A stretch of 64,000 bases of DNA from Tetracentron sinense (Eukaryota > Streptophyta > Magnoliopsida > Trochodendrales > Trochodendraceae): contig CM026559.1 of NCBI GenBank assembly GCA_015143295.1, forward strand, positions 24,752,826 to 24,816,825. Reading direction: 5' to 3'. The notes beneath the pieces were generated by a model that was not told the origin of the DNA, made no database searches, and saw nothing but the letters and a program-made list of their open reading frames with translations. Shown here piece after piece: positions 46,936 through 59,334 of the stretch (position 1 is the stretch's first letter; every line of letters starts with the position of its first letter). A program made the position numbers and the translations under genes.

Positions 46936-47690
46936 TTGAATCACAGCTAATCGCAATTGAACTCGGGAAGAGTTCAATTGCACCACGGGTTAATTGGGGT
47001 GTTTTTTTGTTTCCTTATGATTCGTAATTGGAAAAGTTTTTAAGGAACCAAAAAACAGTTGATCCTCTTTACAAAACGGGAATGATTTCTCTCGGGCCTA
47101 ATAAATTTTTAAATACATTATACGGAGAATCTTATTCGTGAGTTATAAATTTTTAGAATCAGTTTCTGATTTGAAACAATATTAAATAGTGTCCAAGTTA
47201 TTAACCCCTATTAATTGTGATTACGATTTATTAACTCTTAGGGTACGTTCGTTTGGCGAGAAAGTAAGTGAAAGAAAATAAAAATAAAAACTTAAATTTT
47301 CTCGCAAAATAACTATTCAAAAGATAGATGAAGTTTTTGGGAGAAAATTTGTCACAATTGAAAAAATACAAGAAAATGAAAATGTGTTTCTTACAAATCA
47401 AACACAAGAAAAGTACAAGAAAACATTTTTTTTTCCTTTCTCTCACTTTCTCGCCAAACGAACACACCCTTAATTCAATAATCTAATCTTTGGTTTTAGA
47501 AAGAAAATATTTAACTAGATTTAAAAGTTTTTTTAATATTTTTTTGTCTAAAAATAAATATTAGATTATTGAACCTTAAGAATTAGTGAATCTTAACCAT
47601 AGTTAATCTGGATTAATAAGGACACGTGTTGACTTGCGGGGGCGATTGAACTCTCACCGAGCTCAATCGCGATTGGCTGTGATTCGATGT
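46936..47690. mobile_element. Foldback element with a Tourist-like MITE inserted in its loop
   Basis: The left arm (GAATCACAGCTAATCGCAAT, then TGAACTCGGGAAGAGTTCAA) is nearly the reverse complement of the right arm, which ends GCGATTGGCTGTGATTCGA. The arms match those inside the hAT-type elements at 12620-12905 and 61683-62020. The loop is enlarged by the MITE at 47241-47469. No target duplication was recognised. Confidence 0.75.
47241..47469. mobile_element. Tourist-like MITE with TTA target duplication
   Basis: The left end reads GGGTACGTTCGTTTGGCGAG and the reverse complement of the right end reads GGGTGTGTTCGTTTGGCGAG. TTA flanks both ends (47238-47240, 47470-47472). These are standard PIF/Harbinger Tourist features. 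The element is 229 bp and noncoding. Confidence 0.9.
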
Positions 47691-47998
47691 ATAAGCGAAA
47701 CAGATTCGAAAAAGGGAGCCTGTCGGTGGTTCTGTTATCTGCAATCTCAATCCTTAAAGATTCTCACCATGACAATTGACAATAGACGCTTAGTTGTAAA
47801 GTAGGCGTGGCAACTTCTGATCCAACCGGCCTACAATTCTCACTCACATGCTACTACTTCTGATCCAACCGGCCTACAATTCTCCCTCACATAGATAGTA
47901 CTACTAGCCTAAGACTTTTTTACCAACGAGACGGGTCGGGTTTAGTTTTGTCCATCTGTTTATAACAGGGTTAGATTTGGATGGGAAATGGAAAAGGG

Positions 47999-48217
47999 CC
48001 CAGGGGCAGCTCTAAGCTGACCCAGTGACCTCATTGATCTAAGCCCCTTTTTATCATCCATCAATTGTGGTTAACCCCTAGGGTTAACCAATCTAACCAT
48101 GGTTTTTAGAAAAAATAAAATTACTAATTTTAATTTAGTTAAGCTTTATCGTGGTTAAACAGGAGTTAAAAGGGACACATGGACACTTGGGTCAGCTTAG
48201 AAGCGGGCTCCAAGATC
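47999..48217. mobile_element. Small foldback MITE
   Basis: The left arm contains CTCTAAGCTGACCCAGTG and the right arm contains CACTTGGGTCAGCTTAGAAG, which are reverse complements with few changes. The centre is A/T-rich. It resembles the Mutator-like foldbacks in plan, but no target duplication was found. Confidence 0.6.
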
Positions 48218-51200
48218 CGCTTCTCGGGACTCGATTTAGATTGGATTTTCTGAGTTATTTTCTTAATAAACATATATACTTGGAAATTTTAGCCTTATAA
48301 ACTCTCACTATAGTAATGACAAATATCATTATTTTTCTTTATTACTTTGAGAACCGGAACAAATCGTACTTTCTTTGAAAAAATTGTTAGCAACGCCAGA
48401 TATCTAACTCAAACTAAGAGTTCGAAAAATATTTGAATTTTGTGCCTGGGCTACCACACCTCTACTTGTTATATTTTATTAGGATAGTGCTATGCGCACA
48501 CCAATATTTACTAATATACACCAAACTTTAAAAAAAAACACACACAAAATTACATTTGAGTTGAACAATAAAAAGACAATAATGCCCTTCTTACCAACAC
48601 CTTCCTTTTGTCTCCGACCTGGCAACCCCTCACACTCTGACCGTGTACAATTTGCAGGTTGAAGATTATTGTTATTTGCAAGTTGAAGATTATTGTTGGA
48701 TGTGGTTTTCTTTGAGTTAAAAGGCAAATGGGAGATCATCTTAATATTTATTGTTAGTTGTGCATAAACCTATGAATATTGTTGGATGCAGCTATTCTAA
48801 AAATTGACGGTTATCCTTCTTATTATTATTGTAATTAACTTATTATTATTAACAATTAAAATCAATGATGGGTTGCCATCTCACCGATGATGGCATGGTA
48901 GCCCTGGAGGCATTTTTACCTTCCAAAAATTAATGGATTTTATTGAGACGCGGTTTGCTAATATTGTTCATAAATAATGTAAACATATCAGTGGTAGAGG
49001 CCAAAGATTGAAATTGGTTTTTTCTTACTATGGTCTTCTTTTCAATGATCTACTTCTTAGTTTAGTTTTCAACGTATCTGAATAATTCCACTGTTAAAAC
49101 ACTTGGGTAGGCAATGCAATTTGATCTATCGAGGGCAACAAGGTACCTTCAATCCCTTTAAGACCTAAGGTTTCGTTGAGAGTTAGGGATTCTGAAGCTT
49201 TATTCTAGCATTAAAATGTATGCCTCCCTCTCTCTTTTAGCTCTAATAAAGATAGGTTTTTAATATGAGAAAATATTTATAATATTTTTCTTCACAATTT
49301 AAAATGCTTATTTTCATGGAATTCTGAGATGAATTTTGAAAGTATTATTCTTAAATGGTATGGATCAAAGATTGAAATGGTCTTTTTTTTTTCTTAATTC
49401 GATGCATACTTGATCATTTGCGGGTTCAAACATGGTGACCATCCCGTTGGAGATGTGAGCTATGGATTTGGATTGCCATCCCAATAGAAATATTTCGTAA
49501 CCTCAAATAATGTCTAAAATCACTAGAATTTTGAGCCACCACCTAGTATAATTATGGAGAGAATAGGAACACTAAATTTTCCATGGTAAGGTGAAAACAT
49601 GAATAGAAAATATATGTAAGAAATTCAATTATGCTATGAAACAGCCTTAGGCACCCGCTAAAAGTAATTGCATGCTTCCTGAATTCATATCAAACTAGAT
49701 TAGAAACTAAAGTAAATTCATATTAGACTAGATTAGAAACTAAAGTAAAATTCTTAATTAGATGACATGTCATTTTAAGATTCATGCTCAAAATAAAAGC
49801 ATGTTAATAAAGATATCAAACCAAAATTAGAAACATGTTAAGCATTCATTCACCTAAAATAGTAATATGCTAACAAATATAGAAATATCCTATAATCATA
49901 AATAATATCTAAAATAGCAATAACCAAAAAACGCAACAATAACCAAAAAATGGACTAACTTAAATTTTCTATCTAGGACAACTAGATTCAATCAAGGTTG
50001 CTTATGTATCTATTTACATGGTATCAAGTCACACGTAGTTTTAAAGTATGATTAACTTATTTTTAATTTTTTTCATCTTTCTAGAGTTTGGGGTGGCCCA
50101 AAGCAATTTAAGTATGTGCAGGTATGGAGTAATTTAACAATCAAAAAAAGGATAAAACAATAACAAGTTATAGGATGTTAGGGCTGAAGTCATTTTTAGA
50201 TGCATATATCTCACAAAATATATTTTATAAGTACAAAAGAGGGTCACTGTTTAGAAGGGCAGTCTAGGCTTGGTAGTCTGCCCTATTTCTAGTCTGAAAC
50301 TTGAAATAATCATAACTTAGCCTACACCTCAAATTTTGATTAATTTGTTTCTCTACCAGATTTGCTTATGGGTACCAATCAATATATTATTCTACAAGTT
50401 CATAAAATTTACTCCAAACCTAAAGTCAAAGTTTATGAGAGAACTTAAAACCTAGAAAACCTTTTAAATATCAAGCTTATGAGTTTTGGATGAGTTTAAG
50501 AGTACAATCATAAACCATCATCAAAATTGATCAAATGGGTACGATCAACTGTGAGACTTAACCTCATCTTAGACCAATGTGGTTCACTAAGCTTAGGAAC
50601 CCAAATTAATTCCAAAGACTTCATAGATTGACTTTTAAATATGTGTAAGTTCTCCGGTATTCTTATAATTTTAAAATCACTGATAAAGTCATGATAATCA
50701 CACTAAGATATTCACAATTCTTCATCATGCCTCTAAACTCATATAGTAAATATACATTCCAAATTTTAAATACTCCAAATCTTAGATATTAAGATTTTTC
50801 ATATAAAAATTAAACAGTAAGAAGAATGATGATGATAGTAACTCAATCATAAAAATCATATGATGATCATTTAAGTTATCATATGCAAAACATATGTAAT
50901 GATTCAAAACTAACCTACCACACTTTAATTCCAACCATTTCACATAATTGAATTATCATCATACCAATCATATATATATAAACAGTCTACATCAAGATAA
51001 TTCTTTACAAAATAACTATATCTCGTGCATATACAAAATGTGTTTTTTCAACCTTTCAAAATATTGTAATACCTTTTAAAACAAATCCTACAAATAAATC
51101 CTAAAAGAAAAGTATCATTGACTATATAATTTGAAATGAAAATTATTTTTTTTTTACATGTTATAAAGTATAAGAATAAGAAAGAAAAATATAAATAAGA

Positions 51201-51334
51201 AATTAGAACATGTATATACACTCACATGTATAAATAGATGATAAAAAAAAAAAACCACCTAACACTGCACTCCTCCCTAGTTGATACAGTAGCCCATAGG
51301 CACTAGACTCGCTACTAACATAACGCATATAGCT
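48218..51334. other. Intergenic, A/T-rich, no gene seen
   Basis: No frame with recognisable domains. A short imperfect direct repeat (CTAGATTAGAAACTAAAGTA, twice) occurs near 49694 and 49725. The rest holds no feature I can support. Confidence 0.5.
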
Positions 51335-52868
51335 TGCGTTCTTTTGGTGGACCTTTGAAACTCCAAAAAATTAATGTTCCGAAATAATAAAAATCTAGAA
51401 CTTTGAATGTTTCAGACCTCTTAAGTTCATTGGTTTTTTAACGCAAAACTTTTTGAGTGAAAATCCAGAACTTTGAAATTCGTTGTTATTTTGACATAAA
51501 AATTGCTTAGTAAAACTTTTGTAAATATATATATATATATATAAAATAATCTTTATGATGATCTTTAAAACATTGCTTAGAATATTCATGATTAACATAC
51601 CCTCCAATCACTAATCCCAAATTTCGACTTTTACTTCAATTTCTATGGAATTTTGTGAACAAAAAAAGTTGAGGGGTATTTTGAGAACAAAAAACTTGAG
51701 GGGCGTGTTGGGAACAAAAGACACTTAGGAGAATTTTAGAAAATATATAATATCATAAAAACTTGAGAGGAATTTTGTAAAAAAAAAACTTGGGGTCCCA
51801 TAGAATAATATAGAAATTTAGGGGTATTTTGGGTATGGTATTTTAGGTTCAAATTTTCTTAAGTTAAATAATAATATTGAATATTATACAAACTTGAGGT
51901 CTGAGGAGCATTTTGGAAATAAAAAACTTGAGAGATTGAATTGATTAGTATAAAACTTTGAGGGACATTTTAGGTATAGAAAATTGAGGGGCATGTTGGG
52001 AACAAAAAAAGACATGTGAAATTTGAGAAATATAAAATATTATAGAAAATTAGGAGGTATTTTGGGAACAAAATAATTTGAGGGGTTCTATAGAATAGTA
52101 TAGAAAAATAGGGGCAATGTTTTTGGATATATCAATTTGAGGAACATTTTTGGTACACATTTTCCTCAAGCTTAATAATAATATAAAAATATTATAGAAA
52201 CTTGGGGCCATTTTAGGAATTAAAAAATCTAAGGAGTTGAGGGGCCTTTTAGGTACAAAAACTTGAGGGGGCATTTTAGGCATAAAAACTTGAGGAGCAT
52301 GTTGGGAACAAGAAGAGACTTCTGAGCATTTTGGAAAGTATAAAATATTATAGAATCTTGAGGGGCATTTGGGATATAAAAAAAACTTGAGGGGTCCCAT
52401 AGAATGGTATAGAAACTTAGGGGCATTTTGTGTATAGCAAATTGAGGGGCATTTTGGGTACACTTTTTTAAGTTAAATATAGTATACAATATTAAAAAAA
52501 CTTGATAGGCATTTTGAGAATAAAAAAAATGAGTCACATAGAAACTTGAGGGGCATGTTGGGAACAAAATACACTTAGTAGTATTTTAAAAAGTATACAA
52601 TTTTATAGAAACTTGAGGGGTATTTAGGGGGGGGGAATTTTTTTAGGGTCCCATATAGAAACTTAGGGATATTTTGGGCTTCATTGAAATTAGAAGTTTC
52701 ACAAATATGAAACTTAAAAGGTCCCATTTTTTTCAGTGGAATTTGAAATTTTCTTATTTGTCGAACTTTTGCGCTCTATGAAACAATGAAGTTTCAGACA
52801 TTAACCAAAAGAACAAGTGTGAAATAATGAAAGTTTCGAAACTTTATAAGTTCCACCAAAAGAACACA
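51335..52868. mobile_element. TIR-bounded element filled with a decayed tandem array
   Basis: The left end TGCGTTCTTTTGGTGGACCT and the reverse complement of the right end TGTGTTCTTTTGGTGGAACT form inverted repeats that extend, with gaps, through GAAACT-rich DNA. Between them lies a long array of diverged units. Flanking 8- or 9-mers do not match, so the superfamily is undetermined. No coding capacity. Confidence 0.65.
51655..52665. repeat. Diverged tandem repeat, AAACTTGAGGGGCATTTTGG type
   Basis: Variants of AGAAACTTGAGGGGCATTTT followed by GGGAACAAAA recur more than a dozen times at irregular spacing, with a longer unit that includes GGGTCCCATAGAAT. The open frames seen on the opposite strand are a by-product of the repeat. 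Confidence 0.88.
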
Positions 52869-53634
52869 ACCTTATATGTATAATATAGATTTTATCAAAG
52901 TGTTAACATAAGTCACAATACTACTTTTGATATAGTGATAACACAAGGCATTTTAAAATAGAACTGACATAAACATAATACAAGCATGTATGTTATTTTG
53001 ATAATACTTGTGTATATCTAAATTTAGGACAATATTAGAATATATAGTCATTTTGATACCATACTAACATAATGCATAAATGCAATATGCAATACTATAC
53101 GTATATATTATAGTGTAATATGTATATTATAGTGTAGTAGAGCATATATATATATATATATACAAAGAGAGAGAGAGAGAGATCGAGACCTGGTGATCCC
53201 CAATAATCTAGTTGTCTTTGGAGCTTTTGAGTCTCATGGTTTGGTTGGTATGGTTTTGGGTAAGTGGAGAAGATATCCTTACGGATGGAATTTAGGTTTT
53301 AAACTCAATAGTCCTGAGAACAAATCAAGGTGGTGTTAGGAGTAGACTAACATTTTTTTAATATACACGAAACTTATTATAATTTCTTAACCACACACCA
53401 TAAAATGTAGGAAAATATTATGTTATGTCTACTTTCCTTCTCACCCAATCCCCCCTCGCCTTTTTAACAAGAAGACAAAAAAAATGCAATAACTTTTTGT
53501 AAGGCCCACCACTTTATTTGTCTTCTTATTCAAAAAAGATAAAATTCGATGAGAAAGAAAGTGGACCTAGCATTATCCTTAAATGTATTATATTCTATGA
53601 GTACACCGAAGGATAAATACTTTAGGAGTGAAGT
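52869..53634. other. Intergenic with (TA)n(GA)n microsatellite, no gene seen
   Basis: A TA run passing into a GA run lies at about 53143-53182. No coding region is supported in the remainder. Confidence 0.6.
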
Positions 53635-53885
53635 ACCGTTTAGTCACCCTAAACTAAAATTATCACAAAAAATGCATGATTTGAAAAGTTTTACCAAATA
53701 GGGTATGTATTCCACTATTACCCTTATTAGTGTTTGGATTTTATATGCATATTTAAAGGCTAAATATGTCAAAAGCATTCCCTTTTAAGTAATAAAAATG
53801 CAAAGGATACCCTTTTGATAAATATGTCAAAAGCATGCCCTTTTAAGCAATAAAAATGCAAAGCATGTCGTTTTAGGTGAAGCGC
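53635..53885. repeat. Dispersed repeat, copy 2
   Basis: It matches 33705-33965 along most of its length, including AGTCACCCTAAA near the start and two AAATATGTCAAAAGCAT blocks. Confidence 0.75.
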
Positions 53886-54436
53886 CCATAATTCATCTAT
53901 AAATGTCTGGCTATACACAAACTTAAAACTTATTAATTGGACACCAAATCTTAAAGAACGTCATTCTAATAAGTGAATGGTCATCTGTTCCAAGTTCCAA
54001 GTAATGATAATTGTGAATTAGTTTTGGATTCATTAAGGTTGAGTTATGATTCATTGTCATCCTATTTAGATGGAGGGGCTAGTGTTTGGAAAAGGGAAAC
54101 TCTCAAAATAAAAATAAAAAGTTTTTGTCTTTTGTTATTTTTGATGTATAAGAAGAAAATGTTGAGTTGTTCATAGCTACATCCTAAATCAAAGGTCAAG
54201 ATATTTTTTTCATATAGAGATAGAGTTGGGTACAACTTTCTTTTAAAAAATATGATTTACAAATGTATATATTATTTATTATTATATTATTTTTATGTAT
54301 GGAGCCAAGCCAAACTCAATTCAAACAGAGCCTTTAAGGACCTTAGCCAAATCAAAGGGGGCCTAGATCTAGCTCAAACGACCTTAGCCAATTAAAATGG
54401 GGCCTAGTTCTTAATAGAGTACATGAATTATTATGA

Positions 54437-54527
54437 TATGCATGAGATGCACCATGTCGTTACCATCATCATAATTGGAAGGATTTGGATTTAGAATGAG
54501 ATTGGATTGAGATTGAGATTTGAAGAC
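54437..54527. repeat. Direct repeat, left copy
   Basis: The segment running from ATGAGATGCACCAT to GAGATTGAGATTTG recurs at 54853-54939 with few changes. The roughly 325 bp between the copies are G/C-richer than the surroundings and include an open frame (54507-54728) without known domains. The right copy continues into LTR-like DNA ending near 55080 (CTTTGTAATCATCTTGAGAA, then TTCAATGAAATCAC). Confidence 0.7.
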
Positions 54528-54852
54528 CCGTGGGCCCTTTGGAGAGACCATAGGCACAATCACGGATGTCATTTCGAATTTGGCCCAGAGAGGCCTGTTT
54601 CATTGCCAGGCCAAGAGGTTATTTGGCCCATTGAGGTCCACCCATTTTCATTGACCCACAGAGATCTAGCCCATTGCGGCCCATACTATTCTTTCTTCAT
54701 ACAACACATTAACAACGGTGACGATTGACAACTATCAAAATCTACAATAACATTGGAATGACTAACAAGCTATCTTACCTGATTGACTATCAAACTCACG
54801 CATATTTTCAAATCTACATGAGTTTGAGAGAGAGTAATTAAGTACATGTATG

Positions 54853-54939
54853 GTTATGAGATGCACCATATCATTACCATCTTCACAATTGGAATGATTT
54901 GGACTTAGAATGAGATTGGGATTGAGATTGAGATTTGAT
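54853..54939. repeat. Direct repeat, right copy
   Basis: This is the partner of 54437-54527. No PBS or PPT was found between the copies, so a miniature LTR element is not proven. Confidence 0.7.
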
Positions 54940-55406
54940 TAGCATTAGATTAGGAATGGTTTGATTTAGTTTCTATATATATTATCTATATACTATTATC
55001 TATTTAAACCCTAGTTGGGTCTCTTTGTAATCATCTTGAGAATTCAATGAAATCACTTTCTCTTCAGATCTAGCTCAGCTCATTTAAGATTTCAAGATCA
55101 ATTAAAAGCTAGGTTCAACCTGAAATACCGTTTTTTTTTTTAAGTCATACTTGTCCGTTAAAATCCCTATATCTTTCTACGGGAATGCTAGAGAGACTCT
55201 CGAGCAAATGGACTCGCCCCACTTATGAACTATCAAGTGACCAAAGTTAGCATTTCCCATCTTTTTAATATGATGAACAACAAAGGAACCGTTTGAGGTC
55301 CTTAAGATCAACTAGGCTTGGTCTCTTTACTATTTCTCTCTGGGAGGACATTGTGGAGCTACCATCCATATCAATAGGTCGTAGATCTCTAAAGGGAATG
55401 CAGTAA

Positions 55407-55507
55407 TGCTATGTTTTGAATTTCTAACACAAATTTTAGTTGTGGTTTGTCTAATTTTCTTTTCTTTTCCATGTTTTTACTTATTTTCTTAGCAACCAAA
55501 CATAACA
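55407..55507. mobile_element. Tourist-like MITE, internally deleted, left member of a tandem pair
   Basis: It is flanked by TAA at 55404-55406 and 55508-55510. Its right end CTTAGCAACCAAACATAACA matches the family at 32981-33128. Its left inverted repeat is shortened. Confidence 0.65.
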
Positions 55508-55510
55508 TAA

Positions 55511-55647
55511 TGCTATGTTTAGTTGTCTAGAAATTAAGAAAAGAAAAGCAAAATTTTAGATTTTTAATACAATTTTTAATTCTATTTTTTATAATTTTCT
55601 TTTCTTTTCCATGTTTTTACTTATTTTCTCGGCAACCAAACATAGGG
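55511..55647. mobile_element. Tourist-like MITE, right member of a tandem pair
   Basis: The left end TGCTATGTTTAGTTGTCTAG and the reverse complement of the right end CCCTATGTTTGGTTGCCGAG pair as inverted repeats. TAA lies at 55508-55510, shared with the left copy, and at 55648-55650. Confidence 0.78.
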
Positions 55648-55650
55648 TAA

Positions 55651-57405
55651 AGGATTACTACCTATGAAACCTGAGCAGGTGAGTAGACAGGTGGCAACCT
55701 TAGAGAAAGTATTGAACACGTGGTGGCCTTAGAGAATATGCCTCTCTCTTAACACCCATTTTCACACTCTGAAACGGAAAAATCTCTTTTAAAGCTCTTC
55801 ATTCCTCTCCTACTACCGTTTCCGAATATTATCTGCCCTCTCTTCATCTATTTTATAGGTAACCCTTTGCCTCCTCTCTTAAACCGTCACTACCCCTTTA
55901 TCTCCTTCTCATTTATCTACCGTTGCAATTCTTGATTTTCTACTTAAACCCTTCTACATGCTTCCTTAGTCAGGATTTAACACTCAGGTGGAGGATTAAT
56001 GCTTGAATCAACAGAAAAAATCGTCGTTGCCAACAGCATCGAGCTTAGTATAGTGCTCTTGAAGTTGTGTGCAGTACACTTGGCTTCAATGGTATCAGAA
56101 CTCTGTAAATCAAAGTGGTCAGACAAGAACACCTCCTTGGCACCATCGAATTGTCTTCACCCTCCAATCGAGATCAACTCCTCCAGACGGTAATACCACT
56201 ACAGCTATACCTTCACGCTCCCTTTACAGTCCGATTTGATACTCTCCACTTTTGCTACATAAGGGGGGTTTTGATGAATCGAATGGTCTCATCGACTCAG
56301 TCACAGTAAATGGACTCAGTCATAGCCTTATCGGCTGCGAATGTCTTTCTTTTTTATTTGTTTGCTTTACTATTGTTGTTGTCATACATATCTCCTATAA
56401 TCTAATGTCTTTGATTGTTGCTTTGTGGTTCTAGTTTTAGGATTCCTAGCTTGGAAATCCTAAATCAGAGTCCATTTTCAAAGGGTAACATCCATGGTGG
56501 TAGCATGAATGATGAGCCCTTCTCACCAAGGTTGCCCTTTCCCTCCTAGCCATCGTGCTAGCTCCCAATCTTTTTTTACCGAGCAGCATTAAGAGCAAAT
56601 ACAAACAATTTAGTTGATAATGGACTGCAATTACAAATTCTTCATTAACTTGTATGAAAATGGCAGGCAACTCTCTCTATGGTTGTCACACATGGGCTCA
56701 ATTCTGTATATAGTGCTTTGCAAGAAAAGATTGACTCGAAGAACCAAACATAAACATCATGAAACTGCAATGAAAACATTACAATAAATTGAATTACTAT
56801 ATCAGTTAAAATGGATGAGAGTTTGTTCTTTTCTCTGCAGGGGTTTATCATCAAAGATATGTACTTGATGAGATCCCCATTTTCTATACCTTATCCATCA
56901 CCTTGGAGTTTCTAATTTTAATCTTTTGGTGACTATTGGTCTCCAAAATATTAGAATGTGATAGGATTTGATTGAGTTTATGATTGATGGAGCAACTAGC
57001 AACATCATTATTGGAGAGATGAAGATAAATCCATTATAGGATAGATGAAGATTGTTGGAAGTGTTTCCATAGTTCTATATGAACAAAAAAATTTGAAACG
57101 TGTCCACAGATTAAGATTTGCTTACCACCAGCCAAACAACATTTGGATGAAGATTTTTTTTGGTTTATTGGATTACCTTTGAAGTGTATTATTTGTTATA
57201 TAAAACTAAGCTTAATTGATTTTTAATTTTACTTGAAAGTTCTATTGTTAAATTATGAAAGAACTTTATTTTTTGGTCCATAGTTATAAAAGACCTTAAA
57301 TTATAGAAATTTTACCTTTTCGTATCATTATTATCATAAATTTTATTTGTAATTTTATATTGATGCATTTCAGTATTTAAGTAACCGTGCATCGCACTTA
57401 CTAGT
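55651..57405 (+). mobile_element. Region ending in a probable Helitron 3' terminus
   Basis: At 57384-57405 the sequence CCGTGCATCGCAC forms a short hairpin (GTGC/GCAC) and is followed by TTACTAGT and then T. A GC hairpin about 10 bases before CTAGT, next to a T, is the classic plant Helitron 3' end. The 5' end (TC after A) cannot be fixed, so the left coordinate is only an outer limit. The region includes weak open frames near 56000-56310 without known domains and no rolling-circle replicase. Confidence 0.55.
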
Positions 57406-58769
57406 TAATAATGAATCTCTAGTTGAGGTCCTTAAGAACCGCTTTGATACATTAAAAATCTATGCATTTAGATGGCCTTTGGTTTTGGATTTGGTTTCTC
57501 ATTATTCTTTGCTTATCCATGATATATTTGGAATGCTATTATTGCTCAAAACAAAATCTCTTTAAGAAAAGAATATGCAAGTTTTATTTTTATTGATTAT
57601 CTATGCAACCGGCTAAAACAACAATCAGCTTGATGTAAAACAAGTGACTAGTAAATTTCTGAAATGTTTAGATAAAAAGAAACCAAGTAGCTAATCTCTG
57701 TGTGAACTAACTTTCAATTAACACAATGACCGTTATTAGAATTGATATCATCATATATTGTTAGGAAGCTTTCGACGAACCCTACAACCCTCCAATGATC
57801 ATGGATCTATTGGACCCGTTGTCGTTGCAAACGGTCATTTCGAGAGGTAAAGCTCAATTTGAAGCCATAATTTACTATTTTTAGTAAAATTTTATTTTAC
57901 TATTATGTCCACTTTTTATTCCATAAGTCTAGTTGAGTGAATCTAAAAACCTTTAATTAGGCGTCGATCAAGTATTTGAATTCATTTCTAGTTTTTGCTA
58001 TTTTTGATAAGTTCATTATTTGAAAAGTTGGAGTCGTGCTTTTCATTAGTAGAATTCAATTTTCTTAAAAAAATTATTTTATGTATTCCTTGTAAATTCG
58101 AGATTGGTTCTTGGAAAGAAGACCGTGATCTAATTTTTAATTTTTCACGCTTCAACTTGCGTCACACTTTAAAAGGAACATATTATATTACTTTAACTAG
58201 TTTCACAAGTAACTTGTAAAAGAAACACACGTCTTAAGCAATGTGGTGCATTTCCCGTTTCCATATGGTATGTTTATGAGGAATTTAAATGTCATTCCAA
58301 CCTTGGGGATGCGCTTCGGCCCCTTCCTGATTGTAATCAATATAGCCAGCTATGGTTACAATAACAAGAGCTTCCCTAGGGTTAACATGGCAACCTGATT
58401 ATGTCACGTTACTCAAAAAGTATGAAAACCTGTCAGGTCTCCTTATGACAAGTCTCAGGATATTGGCCTCAAAACGTTCATCCTGCATGACTGCAAATGC
58501 TTGATTTCAGTTTTCACGCCATTTTCAATCCTATCTTTGCTTGCGCTTCGCGTCTTGTGGCCAAGAATTGTTGAATCTTCTTCTAGTCTTGCACAATGTT
58601 CATATATAAAGAAAAAACAACATAAAAGAACACCATAAACCAGAGTTAGCAACATAGCATCATTCTCTTACTATCTTCCTTATTACATACTTTTACTGAA
58701 ACTGTTCAGGAGGTGGAAGAAACATCATATAATTCTCACTACTAGGTATAAGTAAAAGAGAAGAAAGAA
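57406..58769. other. Intergenic, no supported gene
   Basis: A minus-strand frame at 58655-58455 begins with a hydrophobic, signal-peptide-like stretch (LLTLVYGVLLCCFFFIY), but nothing else supports it. The rest is A/T-rich spacer. Confidence 0.45.
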
Positions 58770-58898
58770 TTACAGAAAGACGAAGGAAAACGCCGACATG
58801 ATAACATGTAACACAGACCATGCTACATCTTTTGGAAATTTAGAGGGAGCTCCTGGGGGTCTAGGGCCTTGTTCAGCAACAAAAACCATAAACCCCAT
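58770..58898 (-). CDS. Small ORF (42 residues) with a close TATA box, function unknown
   Basis: An ATG at 58898 opens 42 codons ending in TAA at 58772-58770. A TATA-like box (CTATAAATAC) lies about 35 bp upstream on the same strand, with a purine-rich leader between. The peptide has a short hydrophobic start (GFMVFVA), a Pro-rich middle (GPRPPGAPSKFP) and a hydrophobic C-terminus (SVLHVIMSAFSFVFL) that could be a tail anchor. I do not recognise the family. It could be a real short membrane peptide gene, a first exon, or chance. Confidence 0.35.
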   Translation of the reverse strand: MGFMVFVAEQGPRPPGAPSKFPKDVAWSVLHVIMSAFSFVFL

Positions 58899-59334
58899 TT
58901 TCTCTTCTTCCTATTACTCAAGTATTTATAGAGTATAAAAGCATCTAACAGTCCATTAAAGATATCACCATCATTAAATGAAACTTGCTATAAATAGATA
59001 ACTATTAATGAATGGATTATCCTAAATTAAATACCAAAATATCCGTTACGTATCGCTCAAGGCTCTTTACCAGAGCTTTTTAGGATAGTTTAAGCAATGT
59101 AAATTTTAAGAATCAAAATGACACAGGTATTGGCCATTGTGACTAACAAGGTTAGTCATGCTTCATCACCCAGTGTAGTGCAGTTATTAAATTTCGATAT
59201 TGAAATAGTCGATAAAACTGATATTTAGGGTACAGTTGGTATAAATAATGCTGGCGATTAAGGAGTAAGTTGAGCTAAAGATTAATCCCAGTGACCTCTA
59301 AAACCGTGTCACCATCTGGTCGAGGTTTACAAGT

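Noticed and set aside
52050..52567. Overlapping open frames rich in Cys and Pro on the minus strand
   Set aside because: They are generated by the AAACTTGAGGGG-type tandem array and show its period.
56083..56110. TGGTATCAGAACTC, resembling a copia primer binding site
   Set aside because: It differs from the canonical PBS, and no LTR ends or gag/pol frames accompany it.
58455..58655. Minus-strand frame with a signal-peptide-like start
   Set aside because: The hydrophobic start is suggestive, but there is no promoter element, no conserved cysteine pattern and no family resemblance.
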